DNA of 64,000 bases. Origin: Streptomyces coelicoflavus (GTDB taxonomy: Bacteria; Actinomycetota; Actinomycetes; Streptomycetales; Streptomycetaceae). Each line of letters begins with the position of its first letter. Position 1 is the first letter of the stretch. The stretch lies in assembly GCF_003112555.1 (NCBI RefSeq), contig NZ_BEWB01000004.1, positions 723,822 to 787,821 on the forward strand. The letters are read 5' to 3'. A program made the translations under genes and the position numbers. The notes beneath the pieces were generated by a model. That model made no database searches and was not told the DNA's origin. It saw nothing but the letters and a program-made list of their open reading frames with translations. Below are positions 26,808 to 35,978 of this stretch, piece by piece.

Positions 26808-27809
26808 ATGCGCTCGACGGTCTGCTACCACGCCGTCGACTCGCACACCGAGGGCATGCCCACCCGCGTGATCACGGGCGGGGTGGGCGCCCTCCCCGGC
26901 GCGACGATGTTCGAGAAGCGGCAGCGGTTCGTCGCGGAACGCGACCACCTGCGCACCCTGCTCATGTGCGAACCACGCGGCCACGCCTCGATGTCCGGGG
27001 CGATCCTGCAACCCCCCACCCGCCCGGACGCCGACTACGGCGTGCTCTTCATCGAGGTCTCCGGCTGCCTGCCGATGTGCGGCCACGGCACCATCGGCGT
27101 CGCGACGGTCCTCGTCGAGACCGGCATGGTCGAGGTCACCGAGCCGGAGACCCGGGTCCGGCTCGACACACCGGCCGGACTGGTCACGGCCCGCGTGCGG
27201 GTGCGCGACGGCCACGCCGAGTCGGTGACCCTGGAGAACGTGGCGTCCTACTGCCACGCACTCGACCAGGTCGTCGACGTCCCCGGCTACGGGCGGGTGC
27301 GCTACGACATCGCCTACGGCGGCAACTTCTACGCGTTCGTCCGCACCGACGACCTCGGCATCCCCTTCGAGCGGGCGCACAAGCAGCGGCTGCTCGACGC
27401 CGGACTGGCCGTCATGGACGCCGTCAACAAGCAGAACCCGGTGTCCCACCCGGAGAACCCGGAGATCGACGTGTGCCACCACGTCTACCTCGAAGCCCCC
27501 GGATCGACCGCCGAGCACTCACGGCACGCCATGGCCATCCACCCGGGCTGGTTCGACCGGTCGCCCTGCGGCACGGGCACCAGCGCGCGGATGGCACAAC
27601 TGCACGCCCGCGGCCTGCTCCCGGCCGGCCGGGACTTCGTCAACGAGTCGTTCATCGGCTCCCGGTTCGTCGGCCGGATCCTGTCGGAGACGACGGTCGG
27701 GGACCGCCCGGCCGTCCTCCCGTCCGTCACCGGCCGTGCCTGGATCACCGGCACCGCGCAGTACCTGCTCGATCCCACGGACCCCTACCCGGCCGGTTTC
27801 ACCCTCTGA
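26808..27809 (+). CDS. 4-hydroxyproline 2-epimerase (proline racemase family)
   Basis: 333 residues. Both catalytic cysteines are present: Cys91 in MCGHGTIG and Cys254 in SPCGTGTSARMA. The two-cysteine pair marks epimerases; in trans-3-hydroxyproline dehydratases the first is a Ser and/or the second a Thr. It converts trans-4-hydroxy-L-proline to the cis-D form used by the dehydrogenase encoded upstream. Cytoplasmic; two bases after the deaminase gene, last of the five-gene operon. Confidence 0.9.
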   Translation: MRSTVCYHAVDSHTEGMPTRVITGGVGALPGATMFEKRQRFVAERDHLRTLLMCEPRGHASMSGAILQPPTRPDADYGVLFIEVSGCLPMCGHGTIGVATVLVETGMVEVTEPETRVRLDTPAGLVTARVRVRDGHAESVTLENVASYCHALDQVVDVPGYGRVRYDIAYGGNFYAFVRTDDLGIPFERAHKQRLLDAGLAVMDAVNKQNPVSHPENPEIDVCHHVYLEAPGSTAEHSRHAMAIHPGWFDRSPCGTGTSARMAQLHARGLLPAGRDFVNESFIGSRFVGRILSETTVGDRPAVLPSVTGRAWITGTAQYLLDPTDPYPAGFTL

Positions 27810-27829
27810 ACGGCCAGGCGTACGCCTGC

Positions 27830-27862
27830 GGCCCGGGGCGGCTTCGAGCCACCCCGGGCCTT
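27830..27862. terminator. bidirectional terminator
   Basis: Stem GGCCCGGGG/CCCCGGGCC (27830-27838 with 27852-27860) continues as GGCT/AGCC with a TCG loop and is followed by TT. Lies between the convergent epimerase and collagenase genes. Confidence 0.75.
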
Positions 27863-27900
27863 GCCGCGCCGGACGTCCCCGCGCGGGTGTCCGAGTCCGG

Positions 27901-30204
27901 TCAGTAGTCGGTGCCGACGGTGACCCCGCTGAAGCCGTCCACCGCGTACAGGCTGATGTAGTGGGTGCCGGCCGCCGGGTTGTCGACGGTCAGGGTGTGG
28001 CTGTTGCCGGTGCCCGTGTCACGCCGCGTGTAGCCGCCGGTGCCGGGCCAGCCGCCGTCGCCGTAGTACAGGTCCGCGTCGCCCGTGCCGCCGGACGTGG
28101 TGATCGTCAGCCGGGCGGTGCCGGCCGGGACGTGGAGGTACAGGTAGGCGTAGTCGCCCGTGCCGGCGGACTGGTCGCTCCGCCGGCAGTCCCGGCCCAG
28201 CTCCCTGGTGTCGGTGCCGGTGCACTCGGCCCCGGGCCCGGTGCCGGTGCCGCAGTCACCGGCCGCGCAGCCCGCCAGCCAGATGTACCAGTCGTTGTCG
28301 TAGCGGGTGCCGATGGTGCCGGTCAGGTAGGCGCGGGCGGCGTTCCAGTTTCCCGCCCGGTAGTGGCCGAGGACGGTGTCCATGTCGGCGCGGTGGTTCT
28401 CGAGCATGTACCGCACGGCGAGGTAGCCCCAGCGGTAGACGCGGGTGGTGTCGTGGCTGTACGTGGTGTCGAACAGGGTGCTCAGCGCGTAGGTGCCGCG
28501 GCCCGCCTCGGTCGTCGCCTCCGTGTAGGGGACTCCGCGGTAGGAGTAGGAGACGTACTCGGCGAAGCCTTCGACCCACCAGATGGTCGGGGTGGTGATG
28601 TTGGCGTTGAAGTCGCCGTACATGTCGAAGCGGCCGTCGAGGTAGTGGGTGTACTCGTGGTTGAGGTTCCAGATCTGGAAGTCCGGGCGCAGCCACTCGG
28701 CCTCGTAGGCGATGAAGCGCGGCTGGTTGCCGGCCGCCGACGGGTCGCCCTCCAGGTACATGCCGCCGTTGTTGGTGTCGATCCCGTACATGGCACCGGC
28801 GTAGGTCTGGTAGTCGGTGCTGGAGTCGAAGACCACGACCTCGATGGAGTCGTTCGTGTCGCCCGCGACGGGGCCGTCGTCCCGGACGACGGAGTGGAAG
28901 TAGGCGTCCTGGCCGCGCATGCTGTCGCAGGCGGCGGACAGTTCGCCCGAGGTCATCTGCTGGGCCCTGACGGTGATACCGGAGCTGCACGCGTACGTCA
29001 CCGGCAGCACCGCCTTCGCAAGCTGCGCCGGCAGGTCGCAGGTGCCGTAGGAGGAGCAGTTGGCCTCGTCGTAGAAGGCGGTCATCTCGGCGACGCCGAC
29101 CCAGAGCGGGGCGGTGGCGCCGGTGATCGAGCTCGAGTCCAGCAGACCCGTCGCCAGGGGCCGTACCTTGCTCCGCAGGGTGGAGTGCTGGAGGAACCTG
29201 CCGAGTTCACGTCCCGCGTTGGATGTGAGGTACGACTGGTCCGTGCCCAGGAGCGAGAGGTGCCCGGAGGCGAAGCCGTACAGGGCGTCGAGCAGGCCGG
29301 GGTCCGACTCGACGGCGGTCACGAACGCGGGCACCTGGTGGCCGCGGAAGGTCACCGTGTAGACGTTGTTGACCGCGTTGAGCATCCACCAGGAGGAGTT
29401 CCAAGAGGAGTCGTAGTCCGCCAGCAGCCGCTCGACGACGTGGATGTAGCGGGCGTTCTCCTCGGCGCTGTCGATGAGGGTGACGGCCTCGGCGAGCGTC
29501 TCGCCGTTGGCGTCGCTCACGTCGCGGGAGTGCGGGGCGGCGAAGAAGGCGTCGAGCCCCGCGCGTATCGCGGTGCGCAGACCGCTGCCGTAGCCGCCCA
29601 CCGTACCGGTGTTGTAGTAGTGGACGTAGTAGCCGGCGCGCAGGTAGAGCACCAGTTGCGGCATACCGGTGCCGGCGTTGCCCGGGTACGACGCCGAACC
29701 GTCGCGCAGGGCGTCGGCGACGGAGATCATCTGCGCCTCGCGGAAGGCGTGGTGGGCGTCGTTCCCGGTCAGGTCGAACAGCGTGTTGACGCAGTCGGTC
29801 GTCGACGACTTGATCTGCTGGACCAGTGCGCTGCCGGTGCGGGTGGTGAACGCGGAGACGTCGCAGGCGGCCGCCGCGGTCCTGGTCCCGTCCGCGCCCT
29901 GCGGTCTCCCGTGTGCCTCGGGTGTCCCGTAGGAGTGCTTGAGCGCGTCCTTGCCCGCCGCCAGCGGCGGGAGCGCCGACGCCTCGAGCCGCCCCTTGCC
30001 CACGTGCCCGGCCCCGGATCCGGCGGACCGGGCCACGGGCGGGGGACCGGTGTGCTTCCCGCTCGTGTCCGCGGTCCGGGAGCCGGCCGCCGGGCTTTCG
30101 GGAAGCGCGTCGGCCGGCTGCGTCAGCAGGCCGACGCCCATGGCGACGGTCAGGGCCAGCGGCAGGGCCGCCCCCAGACGTCGTCGGACGAATGACTTTC
30201 TCAC
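27901..30204 (-). CDS. secreted M9-type collagenase with PPC domain
   Basis: 767 residues from GTG 30204 (GGGAGG five bases before). Signal peptide at 1-33 (RKSFVRRR, hydrophobic core, ADA), then a Pro/Gly-rich prosegment. Activator and peptidase domains follow; the zinc site is HEYTH (516-520) with Glu545 in WWVEGFAEYV. The last ~85 residues are a pre-peptidase C-terminal (PPC) domain (LTITTSGGTGDADLYYG). This matches microbial collagenases of Streptomyces, which act outside the cell on native collagen. It faces the hydroxyproline operon; collagen is the main natural source of hydroxyproline. Confidence 0.9.
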   Translation of the reverse strand: MRKSFVRRRLGAALPLALTVAMGVGLLTQPADALPESPAAGSRTADTSGKHTGPPPVARSAGSGAGHVGKGRLEASALPPLAAGKDALKHSYGTPEAHGRPQGADGTRTAAAACDVSAFTTRTGSALVQQIKSSTTDCVNTLFDLTGNDAHHAFREAQMISVADALRDGSASYPGNAGTGMPQLVLYLRAGYYVHYYNTGTVGGYGSGLRTAIRAGLDAFFAAPHSRDVSDANGETLAEAVTLIDSAEENARYIHVVERLLADYDSSWNSSWWMLNAVNNVYTVTFRGHQVPAFVTAVESDPGLLDALYGFASGHLSLLGTDQSYLTSNAGRELGRFLQHSTLRSKVRPLATGLLDSSSITGATAPLWVGVAEMTAFYDEANCSSYGTCDLPAQLAKAVLPVTYACSSGITVRAQQMTSGELSAACDSMRGQDAYFHSVVRDDGPVAGDTNDSIEVVVFDSSTDYQTYAGAMYGIDTNNGGMYLEGDPSAAGNQPRFIAYEAEWLRPDFQIWNLNHEYTHYLDGRFDMYGDFNANITTPTIWWVEGFAEYVSYSYRGVPYTEATTEAGRGTYALSTLFDTTYSHDTTRVYRWGYLAVRYMLENHRADMDTVLGHYRAGNWNAARAYLTGTIGTRYDNDWYIWLAGCAAGDCGTGTGPGAECTGTDTRELGRDCRRSDQSAGTGDYAYLYLHVPAGTARLTITTSGGTGDADLYYGDGGWPGTGGYTRRDTGTGNSHTLTVDNPAAGTHYISLYAVDGFSGVTVGTDY

Positions 30205-30310
30205 TTGTGCCTCCCATGAGGGTGGGGACCCCGCGATGCGGGGCCCGTGGAGGGTGAGGGGGCCGTGGATCGGGGAGGGCCGCGCCGTCGAACGGACGGG
30301 GGCACGGCCG

Positions 30311-30326
30311 ATGCCAAAGTTGGCAT
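30311..30326. promoter_or_regulatory. palindrome upstream of collagenase
   Basis: ATGCCAA-AG-TTGGCAT, perfect 7-base arms, 107 bases upstream of the collagenase start. Candidate regulator site. The surrounding 30205-30525 region has no gene; it holds this site, the motif at 30352 and short repeats at 30491. Confidence 0.5.
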
Positions 30327-30351
30327 GAGCACGACCTGTTGTGCCATGTAC

Positions 30352-30373
30352 CATTGCACAGGTGACATGATGC
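30352..30373. promoter_or_regulatory. CATTGCACAG / GTGACAT element
   Basis: CATTGCACAG is identical to bases 22935-22944 in the hydroxyproline promoter and is followed directly by GTGACAT, also found there. Nearby TGTGC and GCACA (30340-30360) form an imperfect inverted repeat. Suggests shared control of collagenase and hydroxyproline genes. Confidence 0.45.
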
Positions 30374-30490
30374 GGGAAGTGGTCCGACGGTATCCGTCCA
30401 CACCAATCAGTCGGCGAGCACGGCGAGCACGGCGACTTGGGCGCGCCTCACGGCCCGCCGGCCGCACGTCGCGTCAGCCGTCAGCTACAG

Positions 30491-30542
30491 CCCTCGGCTT
30501 CAGCCCTCAGCTTCAGTCCTCGGCTTCAGCCTTCGGTGTTCG
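30491..30542. repeat. 13-bp tandem repeats
   Basis: Three units close to CCCTCGGCTTCAG start at 30491, 30504 and 30517, followed by a decayed fourth. The third contains the stop codon of the GntR gene. Confidence 0.7.
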
Positions 30543-31203
30543 CCCTGTCGTCCGCCCACAGGGTGCGGACGTGTGCGAGGTGGCGGCGCATGCACTCCTC
30601 CGCCTCACGGCTGCGGCCGGCCGCCATCAGGTCCAGCAGTTCGACGTGCTCCTCGGCGGAAGCGACCAGCCGGCCCGTCTCGTTCAGGCTGCCCAGCCCG
30701 AACAGGCGTGAACGCTTGCGCAGGTCGGCCACCACCTCCACGAGATGGTGGTTGCCGGCCAGGGCCAGCAGTTCGAGGTGGAACCGGTGGTCGGCCTCGA
30801 GGTACTTGAGGACGTCGTGCTCCCGTGCCGCGGTGACGATCTGCCGCGCCAGCGGACGCAGGGCCTCCAGTTGCTCCGCGGTCGCCGTCGTGGCAACCCG
30901 GCCCACGGTGGGAACCTCGATCAGCGTGCGGATCTCGGTGAACTCGTCGAGGTCCCGCTCGGTCATCTCGGTGACCCGGAATCCCTTGTTGCGCACCGCC
31001 TCGACCAGGCCCTCCCGGGCCAGATCCAGCATGGCCTCGCGCACCGGAGTGGCGGAGACGCCGAGTTCCGCGGCCAGAGTGGGGGCGGAGTAGATGACAC
31101 CCGGACGCAGGTCACCGGCGATGAGGGCGGCCCGGAGCGCGTTGGCGACCTGATCGCGCAGGTGGGTCTGGACGGAGATCGCCTGCGACTTGAGATGCGG
31201 CAT
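30526..31203 (-). CDS. GntR-family regulator with FCD domain
   Basis: 225 residues from ATG 31203. N-terminal winged helix (PTLAAELGVSATPVREAML; LVEAVRNKGFRVTEM) and a C-terminal all-helical FCD domain with the metal-binding pattern DHRFHLELLALAGN plus His near EEHVELLDLM. FCD regulators of this size commonly repress amino-acid or hydroxyproline catabolism and are released by an acid ligand. Placed between the collagenase and the M24 peptidase; motif GTGACATTG in its own promoter and before the hydroxyproline operon supports that role. Confidence 0.88.
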   Translation of the reverse strand: MPHLKSQAISVQTHLRDQVANALRAALIAGDLRPGVIYSAPTLAAELGVSATPVREAMLDLAREGLVEAVRNKGFRVTEMTERDLDEFTEIRTLIEVPTVGRVATTATAEQLEALRPLARQIVTAAREHDVLKYLEADHRFHLELLALAGNHHLVEVVADLRKRSRLFGLGSLNETGRLVASAEEHVELLDLMAAGRSREAEECMRRHLAHVRTLWADDRANTEG

Positions 31204-31241
31204 CCGTGCTCCTGCGTCCGACCAGCCAATGACCTCCCACC

Positions 31242-31253
31242 ATACAATGTCAC
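31242..31253. promoter_or_regulatory. candidate autoregulatory site of GntR gene
   Basis: ATACAATGTCAC; on the reverse strand GTGACATTGTAT, sharing its first nine bases with the 22931 site. It is 39 bases before the GntR start. Confidence 0.45.
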
Positions 31254-31298
31254 GTTGCGTCGGCAGCCGGTGCGGGGCGTGCGGGGCCTGCGCCGAGG

Positions 31299-32696
31299 TC
31301 AGCGCACTGACGCCATCCAGCTCTCCACCTCGTCGGCGCCGCGGGGCAGTTCGGACGACAGGCACAGGGCTCCGTCGGCCGTGACGAGGAAGTCGTCCTC
31401 GATCCGTACGCCGATGCCGCGCAGTTCCGCGGGCACCGTCAGGTCGTCGGGCTGGAAGTAGAGGCCGGGCTCGACGGTGAGCACGTGCCCGGGCTCCAGC
31501 ACGCCGTCCAGGTAGGTCTCCCGTCGGGCCCCGGCGCAGTCGTGGCAGTCGAGCCCCAGCATGTGACCCGAACCGCACAGGGTGTAGCGCCGGTACAGGT
31601 CGGACTCGGGGGTCCTCGCCGTCCTGCCGTACGGCCGCAGGCCCCACGCGTCGAGTCCCTCGGCGATCACGCGCATCGCCGCCGCGTGGAAGTCGCCGTA
31701 CCGGGCGCCGGGCCGCAGCGCGTCGATGCCCGCGGACTGAGCCGCGTGCACCAGGTCGTAGACCCGCCGCTGGACGTCGCTGAAGCGGCCGCCGACCGGC
31801 AGTGTCCGGGTGACGTCCGCGGTGTAGAAGGAGTCGGCCTCGACCCCGGCGTCCAGGAGGAGCAGGTCCCCGTCCCGCACCGGGCCGTGGTTGCGCGTCC
31901 AGTGCAGGACGCAGGCGTGTGCCCCGGCGGCCGCGATGGTCTCGAAGCCCAGCCCGTAACCCCCGAGCCGGGCCCGCCGGTTGAAGGTGCCCTCGATCCA
32001 GCGTTCGCCCCGGGCGAGTTGTGCGGCCCGGGGCAGTTCGCCGACGACGTCCCGGAAGCCGGCGGCCGTCCAGTCCACGGCCGTACGCAACTGCGTGACC
32101 TCCCATTCGTCCTTGACCAGCCGCAACTCCGACAGCACGCGGTCGAGTTCGGCGTCGGCGTCGGCCCGGGCGTGGGGCGCCACCAGCGCGTCGACGTGCG
32201 CGTCCACACCACGCAGCACACGGGTCGGGACCCGCCCGCGCAGGGCCCGCTCCAGATCCTCGCGCGCGGCGGCCTCGACGCCGAGCTCGGCCGACGTCTC
32301 CGGCAGCGTCCGGCGCCGGCCGGTCCAGAACTCGCCGTACCGCCGGTCGCTGTGGAAATCCGCGCCGTTCGGACCGCCGTCGCGCGGCGAGCGCGGCCGG
32401 GTGAACAGGGTGACCGTGTGCCCGGTTCCGGTGGGCTCGAATACGAGGACGCTGTCGGGCACCGCGTGCGTGCCGAGTTCGGCGGTGAGATGGACGAACG
32501 CGGAGTGCGGCCGGAAGGCGTGGTCGAAGTCGTTGCTCCTGACCTTCAACCCGCCCGAGGGGACGACGACGCGTTCACCGGGGAAACGCTCGGACACCGC
32601 CGAGCGCCGCTTGGCCGCGTACGTCGCGCCCGCCTGCAACGGCGGTCTGCGTTCCGTGTCCGCCCACCCGCCTTCGAAGGCGCCCTGCTCATTCAT
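31299..32696 (-). CDS. M24 metallopeptidase, Xaa-Pro aminopeptidase type
   Basis: 465 residues from ATG 32696 (GAGGAG upstream). N-terminal creatinase-like domain to about residue 195, then the pita-bread catalytic domain. Metal ligands are seen in LLLDAGVEADSFYTADVTR (two Asp), GSGHMLGLDCHD (His), TVEPGLYFQ (Glu) and VRIEDDFLV (Glu). Matches PepP-like aminopeptidase P, which frees the residue in front of proline. No signal peptide. Since collagen peptides are rich in X-Pro and X-Hyp bonds, a role after the collagenase is plausible; it may also be general. Confidence 0.88.
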   Translation of the reverse strand: MNEQGAFEGGWADTERRPPLQAGATYAAKRRSAVSERFPGERVVVPSGGLKVRSNDFDHAFRPHSAFVHLTAELGTHAVPDSVLVFEPTGTGHTVTLFTRPRSPRDGGPNGADFHSDRRYGEFWTGRRRTLPETSAELGVEAAAREDLERALRGRVPTRVLRGVDAHVDALVAPHARADADAELDRVLSELRLVKDEWEVTQLRTAVDWTAAGFRDVVGELPRAAQLARGERWIEGTFNRRARLGGYGLGFETIAAAGAHACVLHWTRNHGPVRDGDLLLLDAGVEADSFYTADVTRTLPVGGRFSDVQRRVYDLVHAAQSAGIDALRPGARYGDFHAAAMRVIAEGLDAWGLRPYGRTARTPESDLYRRYTLCGSGHMLGLDCHDCAGARRETYLDGVLEPGHVLTVEPGLYFQPDDLTVPAELRGIGVRIEDDFLVTADGALCLSSELPRGADEVESWMASVR

Positions 32697-32961
32697 CCGG
32701 AGACTCCTCTGCCGTGGGGGTGACGGGTGCGTCGGGGAGGTGACGAACCGGGCGGCGGCACCGGCGGTGCGGCCGGCCGTCCGGCCTCCCGCGAGATTTC
32801 CACGACGGATTCGCGGGGACAACGGACCGGGCCATAGGAGAAGGCGCCGCCCACCCATAACGTCCGGCACCGAGCGGGGAGATCCGGCCAGGGGCACCGG
32901 ACGGCCGGAAACACCGCCCGCATAATGGACGCCCGTGCCCGCCACACAGCGAGGTGTACCG

Positions 32962-33936
32962 ATGGAGCTGGAGCTGCGCCACCTGCGTGTGCTGTGCGCG
33001 ATCGCGGATTCCGGGAGCGTCGGCAGGGCGGCCGCGGCGCTCGGGTACACCCAGCCGGCGCTGAGCACCCAGCTGCGCCGGATCGAACGACTGCTCGGCG
33101 AGGGGCTGTTCGTGCGCGCCAGCACGGGCGTGGAGCTGACCGCCTACGGTGCCGACGTCGTCAGCCAGGCCCGCGAGATCCTGATGCGCGCCGACGCCCT
33201 CGGCCGACGGCGGACGGGCGGCTCGTCCGCACCGGTCAGCAGGCTCCGGCTGGGCGCCACCAACACACCGGTGGTGCCGGCCCTCCTGGACGCCCTCCGC
33301 GAGGCCTGCCCGGAGCTCACCGTCTCCGTCAGCAGCGTCTACGCCACCGGTGACCTCCTCGGGCTCCTGGAGACCGGCGAGCTCGACGCCGCCCTGGGCG
33401 TCGACTACCCGGGGCTGCCGGTGCGGCACTCCGCCGCTCTCGCGCACCGCGCCATCAACACCGTCCCGGTCTTCGTGGCGATCCACGCCGGCCACCCGCT
33501 CGCGCACCGCATCGAGGTCCCGCTGGAGGAGCTGTCCGAGGACACCTGGTTCGTCTCCTCCGACGACGGGGTGGGCTGGCCCGGTGCCTTCTACGACGCC
33601 TGCCGGGCCGCGGGGTTCCGGCCCGCCGACACCCACGAGTTCCACGTACTCGACCAGTTGCAGTCGATGATCGCCAAGGGGCTCGGGGTGTCCCTCGTCC
33701 AGCCCACCGTGCGTCCCGTCGACGGGGTACTGGTCAAGCCGCTGGCGGGAGACCCCCTGTGGCAGCGGCACCTGCTCCTGTGGCGCCGCGAGCAGGTCGA
33801 GGCGCCCGTCGCCGAGGCCCTCCACCATCACGCCGTCCACACCTACCGGACCCTGCTCGCCGGGGCCCCGCACCTTCAGAAGTGGGTCACGCGCGGCTAC
33901 ACGTCCGCGCGCGGGCCCCTGCCCTCGGGAAGGTGA
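32962..33936 (+). CDS. LysR-family transcriptional regulator
   Basis: 324 residues from ATG 32962 (GAGGTG upstream). Winged helix-turn-helix at 1-60 (VGRAAAALGYTQPALSTQLR) and a LysR substrate-binding domain (LRLGATNTPVVPALLDALR; GVSLVQPTVRPV). Divergent from the M24 peptidase gene with 265 bases between, the usual geometry for a LysR target, and upstream of an ABC exporter. Either neighbour could be regulated; the intergenic region shows no strong symmetric T-N11-A box that I can single out. Confidence 0.88.
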   Translation: MELELRHLRVLCAIADSGSVGRAAAALGYTQPALSTQLRRIERLLGEGLFVRASTGVELTAYGADVVSQAREILMRADALGRRRTGGSSAPVSRLRLGATNTPVVPALLDALREACPELTVSVSSVYATGDLLGLLETGELDAALGVDYPGLPVRHSAALAHRAINTVPVFVAIHAGHPLAHRIEVPLEELSEDTWFVSSDDGVGWPGAFYDACRAAGFRPADTHEFHVLDQLQSMIAKGLGVSLVQPTVRPVDGVLVKPLAGDPLWQRHLLLWRREQVEAPVAEALHHHAVHTYRTLLAGAPHLQKWVTRGYTSARGPLPSGR

Positions 33937-34045
33937 TCCGGCCGCCGACCGCACCGTGTCCGGTTTTCGACGGTCCGCCGTAAATGCCTGGACCGCGACC
34001 CCGGCCCGACGGGAGACTGCCGACTTCCGAACCACCGGGAGTGCG

Positions 34046-35860
34046 ATGGGGACCACAGACACACGGGGGCCGGCGCCGGGCAGGAGCGCGGTCGTCCTGG
34101 CACTGCGCCACTACCTCCGGGAGCTGTTGCGACTGCGCCGGCTCGCGCTGCCCGCACTGCTGCTGCCGGCCGTGGGCAACATCGGCATCCGCTACGTCGC
34201 GCCGCTGCTGATCGCCAAGTTGGCCGGCCAGGCCGCCGACGGCGACGGGCTCGCCCTCGGCCCGGCACTGCCGTACGTCCTGGGCTTCGGCGTGACGCTG
34301 CTGCTCGCCGAGGGCCTGTGGCGGGTCGGGCAGCACTGCCTGAACCGGGTGGACGCCCTCGGCATGGAGCACCTGTACGTGCGCGGCATGGACGAACTCC
34401 TCGCCAAGGACGCCGCGTTCTTCCACGACAACTTCGCGGGCTCCCTGACCAAACGCGTGCTCAGCTTCGGCAAGCGCTTCGAGGACTTCGTCGACACGGT
34501 GACGTACCGGATCGTGGGCAGCCTCGTCCCCCTGCTCTTCGGCGCCGTCGTGCTGTGGAGCTACGAACCGATGCTCGTCGTCGGCCTGTTCGCGATGATC
34601 GCGCTGACGGTGGTGGCGGCGACCCCGCTGATCCGCCGCCGGCAGCGGCTCGTCAACGACCGGGAGGCGGCGATCGCCCGGGTCTCCGGCCACGTCGCCG
34701 ACAGCCTCATGAACATGGAGACCGTCCGGGCGTTCGCGGCCGAGCGGCGGGAGGGCGGCGAACACCGCAGCCGGGTCGCGGAGTCCCGGCGGCTGACGCT
34801 GAAGTCGTGGGACTACGGCAACCTGCGCGTCGACACCCTGATTGCGCCCATGAGCGTACTGACCAACGTGCTGGGCCTGGTGGTCGCCCTCGCCCTCGGC
34901 GGTCCGGGCCAGGGGGTCGAGGAGGTCGTCGTCGCCTTCACCTACTACTCCAACGCCACCCAGATCATGTTCGAGTTCAACCAGATCTACCGGCGCCTCG
35001 AAAGCTCCATGACCGAGGCCGCGCAGTTCACCGAGCTGCTCCTCGACCCGCCCACCGTGCTGGACGCCGACGAACCCGAACCGCTCGCGCCGCGGGACGG
35101 CGGCGTCCGCTTCGAGGCCGTGACCTTCGCCCACGCCGGGGCCGAGCCGATCTTCCGGGAACTCGACCTGGACGTGCCCGCGGGAGCACGGATCGGTCTG
35201 GTCGGCAGGTCCGGCGGCGGCAAGACCACGCTCACCCGGCTGCTGCTGCGGATGTCGGACATCGAGGGCGGACGTGTCCTGATCGGCGGCCAGGACATCA
35301 GCCGCCTGCGCCAGACCGACCTGCGCTCACTGATCGCCTACGTCCCGCAGGAACCCGCCATGTTCCACCGCAGCCTGCGGGACAACATCGCCTTCGCCCG
35401 CCCCGGCGCCACCGACGAGGAGGTCCACGCGGCCGCCGCGGCCGCCCACGTCACGGAGTTCGCCGAGCAGCTCCCCGACGGCTTCGCCACCCTGGTGGGG
35501 GAGCGCGGGGTGAAACTCTCGGGCGGCCAGCGCCAGCGCGTCGCCCTCGCCCGGGCCATCCTGCGCGACGCCCCGATCCTGCTGCTCGACGAGGCGACCA
35601 GCGCGCTCGACTCGGAGAGCGAACTCCTCGTCCAGGACGCCCTGTGGCGGCTCATGGACGGACGTACGGCCCTCGTGGTCGCCCACCGTCTGAGCACCGT
35701 CGCCGGCATGGACCGCCTCGTCGTCCTGGACCGCGGACGCGTGGTCGAGCAGGGTACCCACGAGAAGCTGCTCACGGCGGACGGCGCCTATGCCCGGTTG
35801 TGGCGGCACCAGTCCGGCGGCTTCCTCGGAGGACCGGCCGACCCGGTGCCGGTGGTGTGA
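34046..35860 (+). CDS. ABC exporter, fused membrane and ATPase domains
   Basis: 604 residues from ATG 34046 (GGGAG upstream). About six transmembrane helices in the first 330 residues, then one nucleotide-binding domain: Walker A GRSGGGKTT, Q loop YVPQEPAMF, signature LSGGQRQR, Walker B ILLLDEATSALD and switch His in VAHRLST. A half-size type IV exporter that should dimerise. Substrate unknown; the neighbouring LysR gene is a possible controller. Confidence 0.92.
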   Translation: MGTTDTRGPAPGRSAVVLALRHYLRELLRLRRLALPALLLPAVGNIGIRYVAPLLIAKLAGQAADGDGLALGPALPYVLGFGVTLLLAEGLWRVGQHCLNRVDALGMEHLYVRGMDELLAKDAAFFHDNFAGSLTKRVLSFGKRFEDFVDTVTYRIVGSLVPLLFGAVVLWSYEPMLVVGLFAMIALTVVAATPLIRRRQRLVNDREAAIARVSGHVADSLMNMETVRAFAAERREGGEHRSRVAESRRLTLKSWDYGNLRVDTLIAPMSVLTNVLGLVVALALGGPGQGVEEVVVAFTYYSNATQIMFEFNQIYRRLESSMTEAAQFTELLLDPPTVLDADEPEPLAPRDGGVRFEAVTFAHAGAEPIFRELDLDVPAGARIGLVGRSGGGKTTLTRLLLRMSDIEGGRVLIGGQDISRLRQTDLRSLIAYVPQEPAMFHRSLRDNIAFARPGATDEEVHAAAAAAHVTEFAEQLPDGFATLVGERGVKLSGGQRQRVALARAILRDAPILLLDEATSALDSESELLVQDALWRLMDGRTALVVAHRLSTVAGMDRLVVLDRGRVVEQGTHEKLLTADGAYARLWRHQSGGFLGGPADPVPVV

Positions 35861-35912
35861 CGGGCGCTCGGCGCCGCGAGTGCCCCGGGATGACCGAACG
35901 AGTGACTGCCGT

Positions 35913-35924
35913 CCGGTTTACCGG
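35913..35924. promoter_or_regulatory. palindrome upstream of enolase-superfamily operon
   Basis: CCGGT-TT-ACCGG, followed at 35938-35950 by a second inverted repeat CACTC-CAG-GAGTG. Both are in the 118 bases before the 28-codon ORF. Confidence 0.4.
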
Positions 35925-35978
35925 CGTGGCGGGAAGGCACTCCAGGAGTGTTCTTCCACGCCTGCCCGGGAGCCCCCG

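Noticed and set aside
24139..27809. DHDPS-family and proline-racemase genes as lysine synthesis and proline racemase
   Set aside because: The operon with a D-hydroxyproline dehydrogenase and the two-Cys epimerase site fit hydroxyproline catabolism better.
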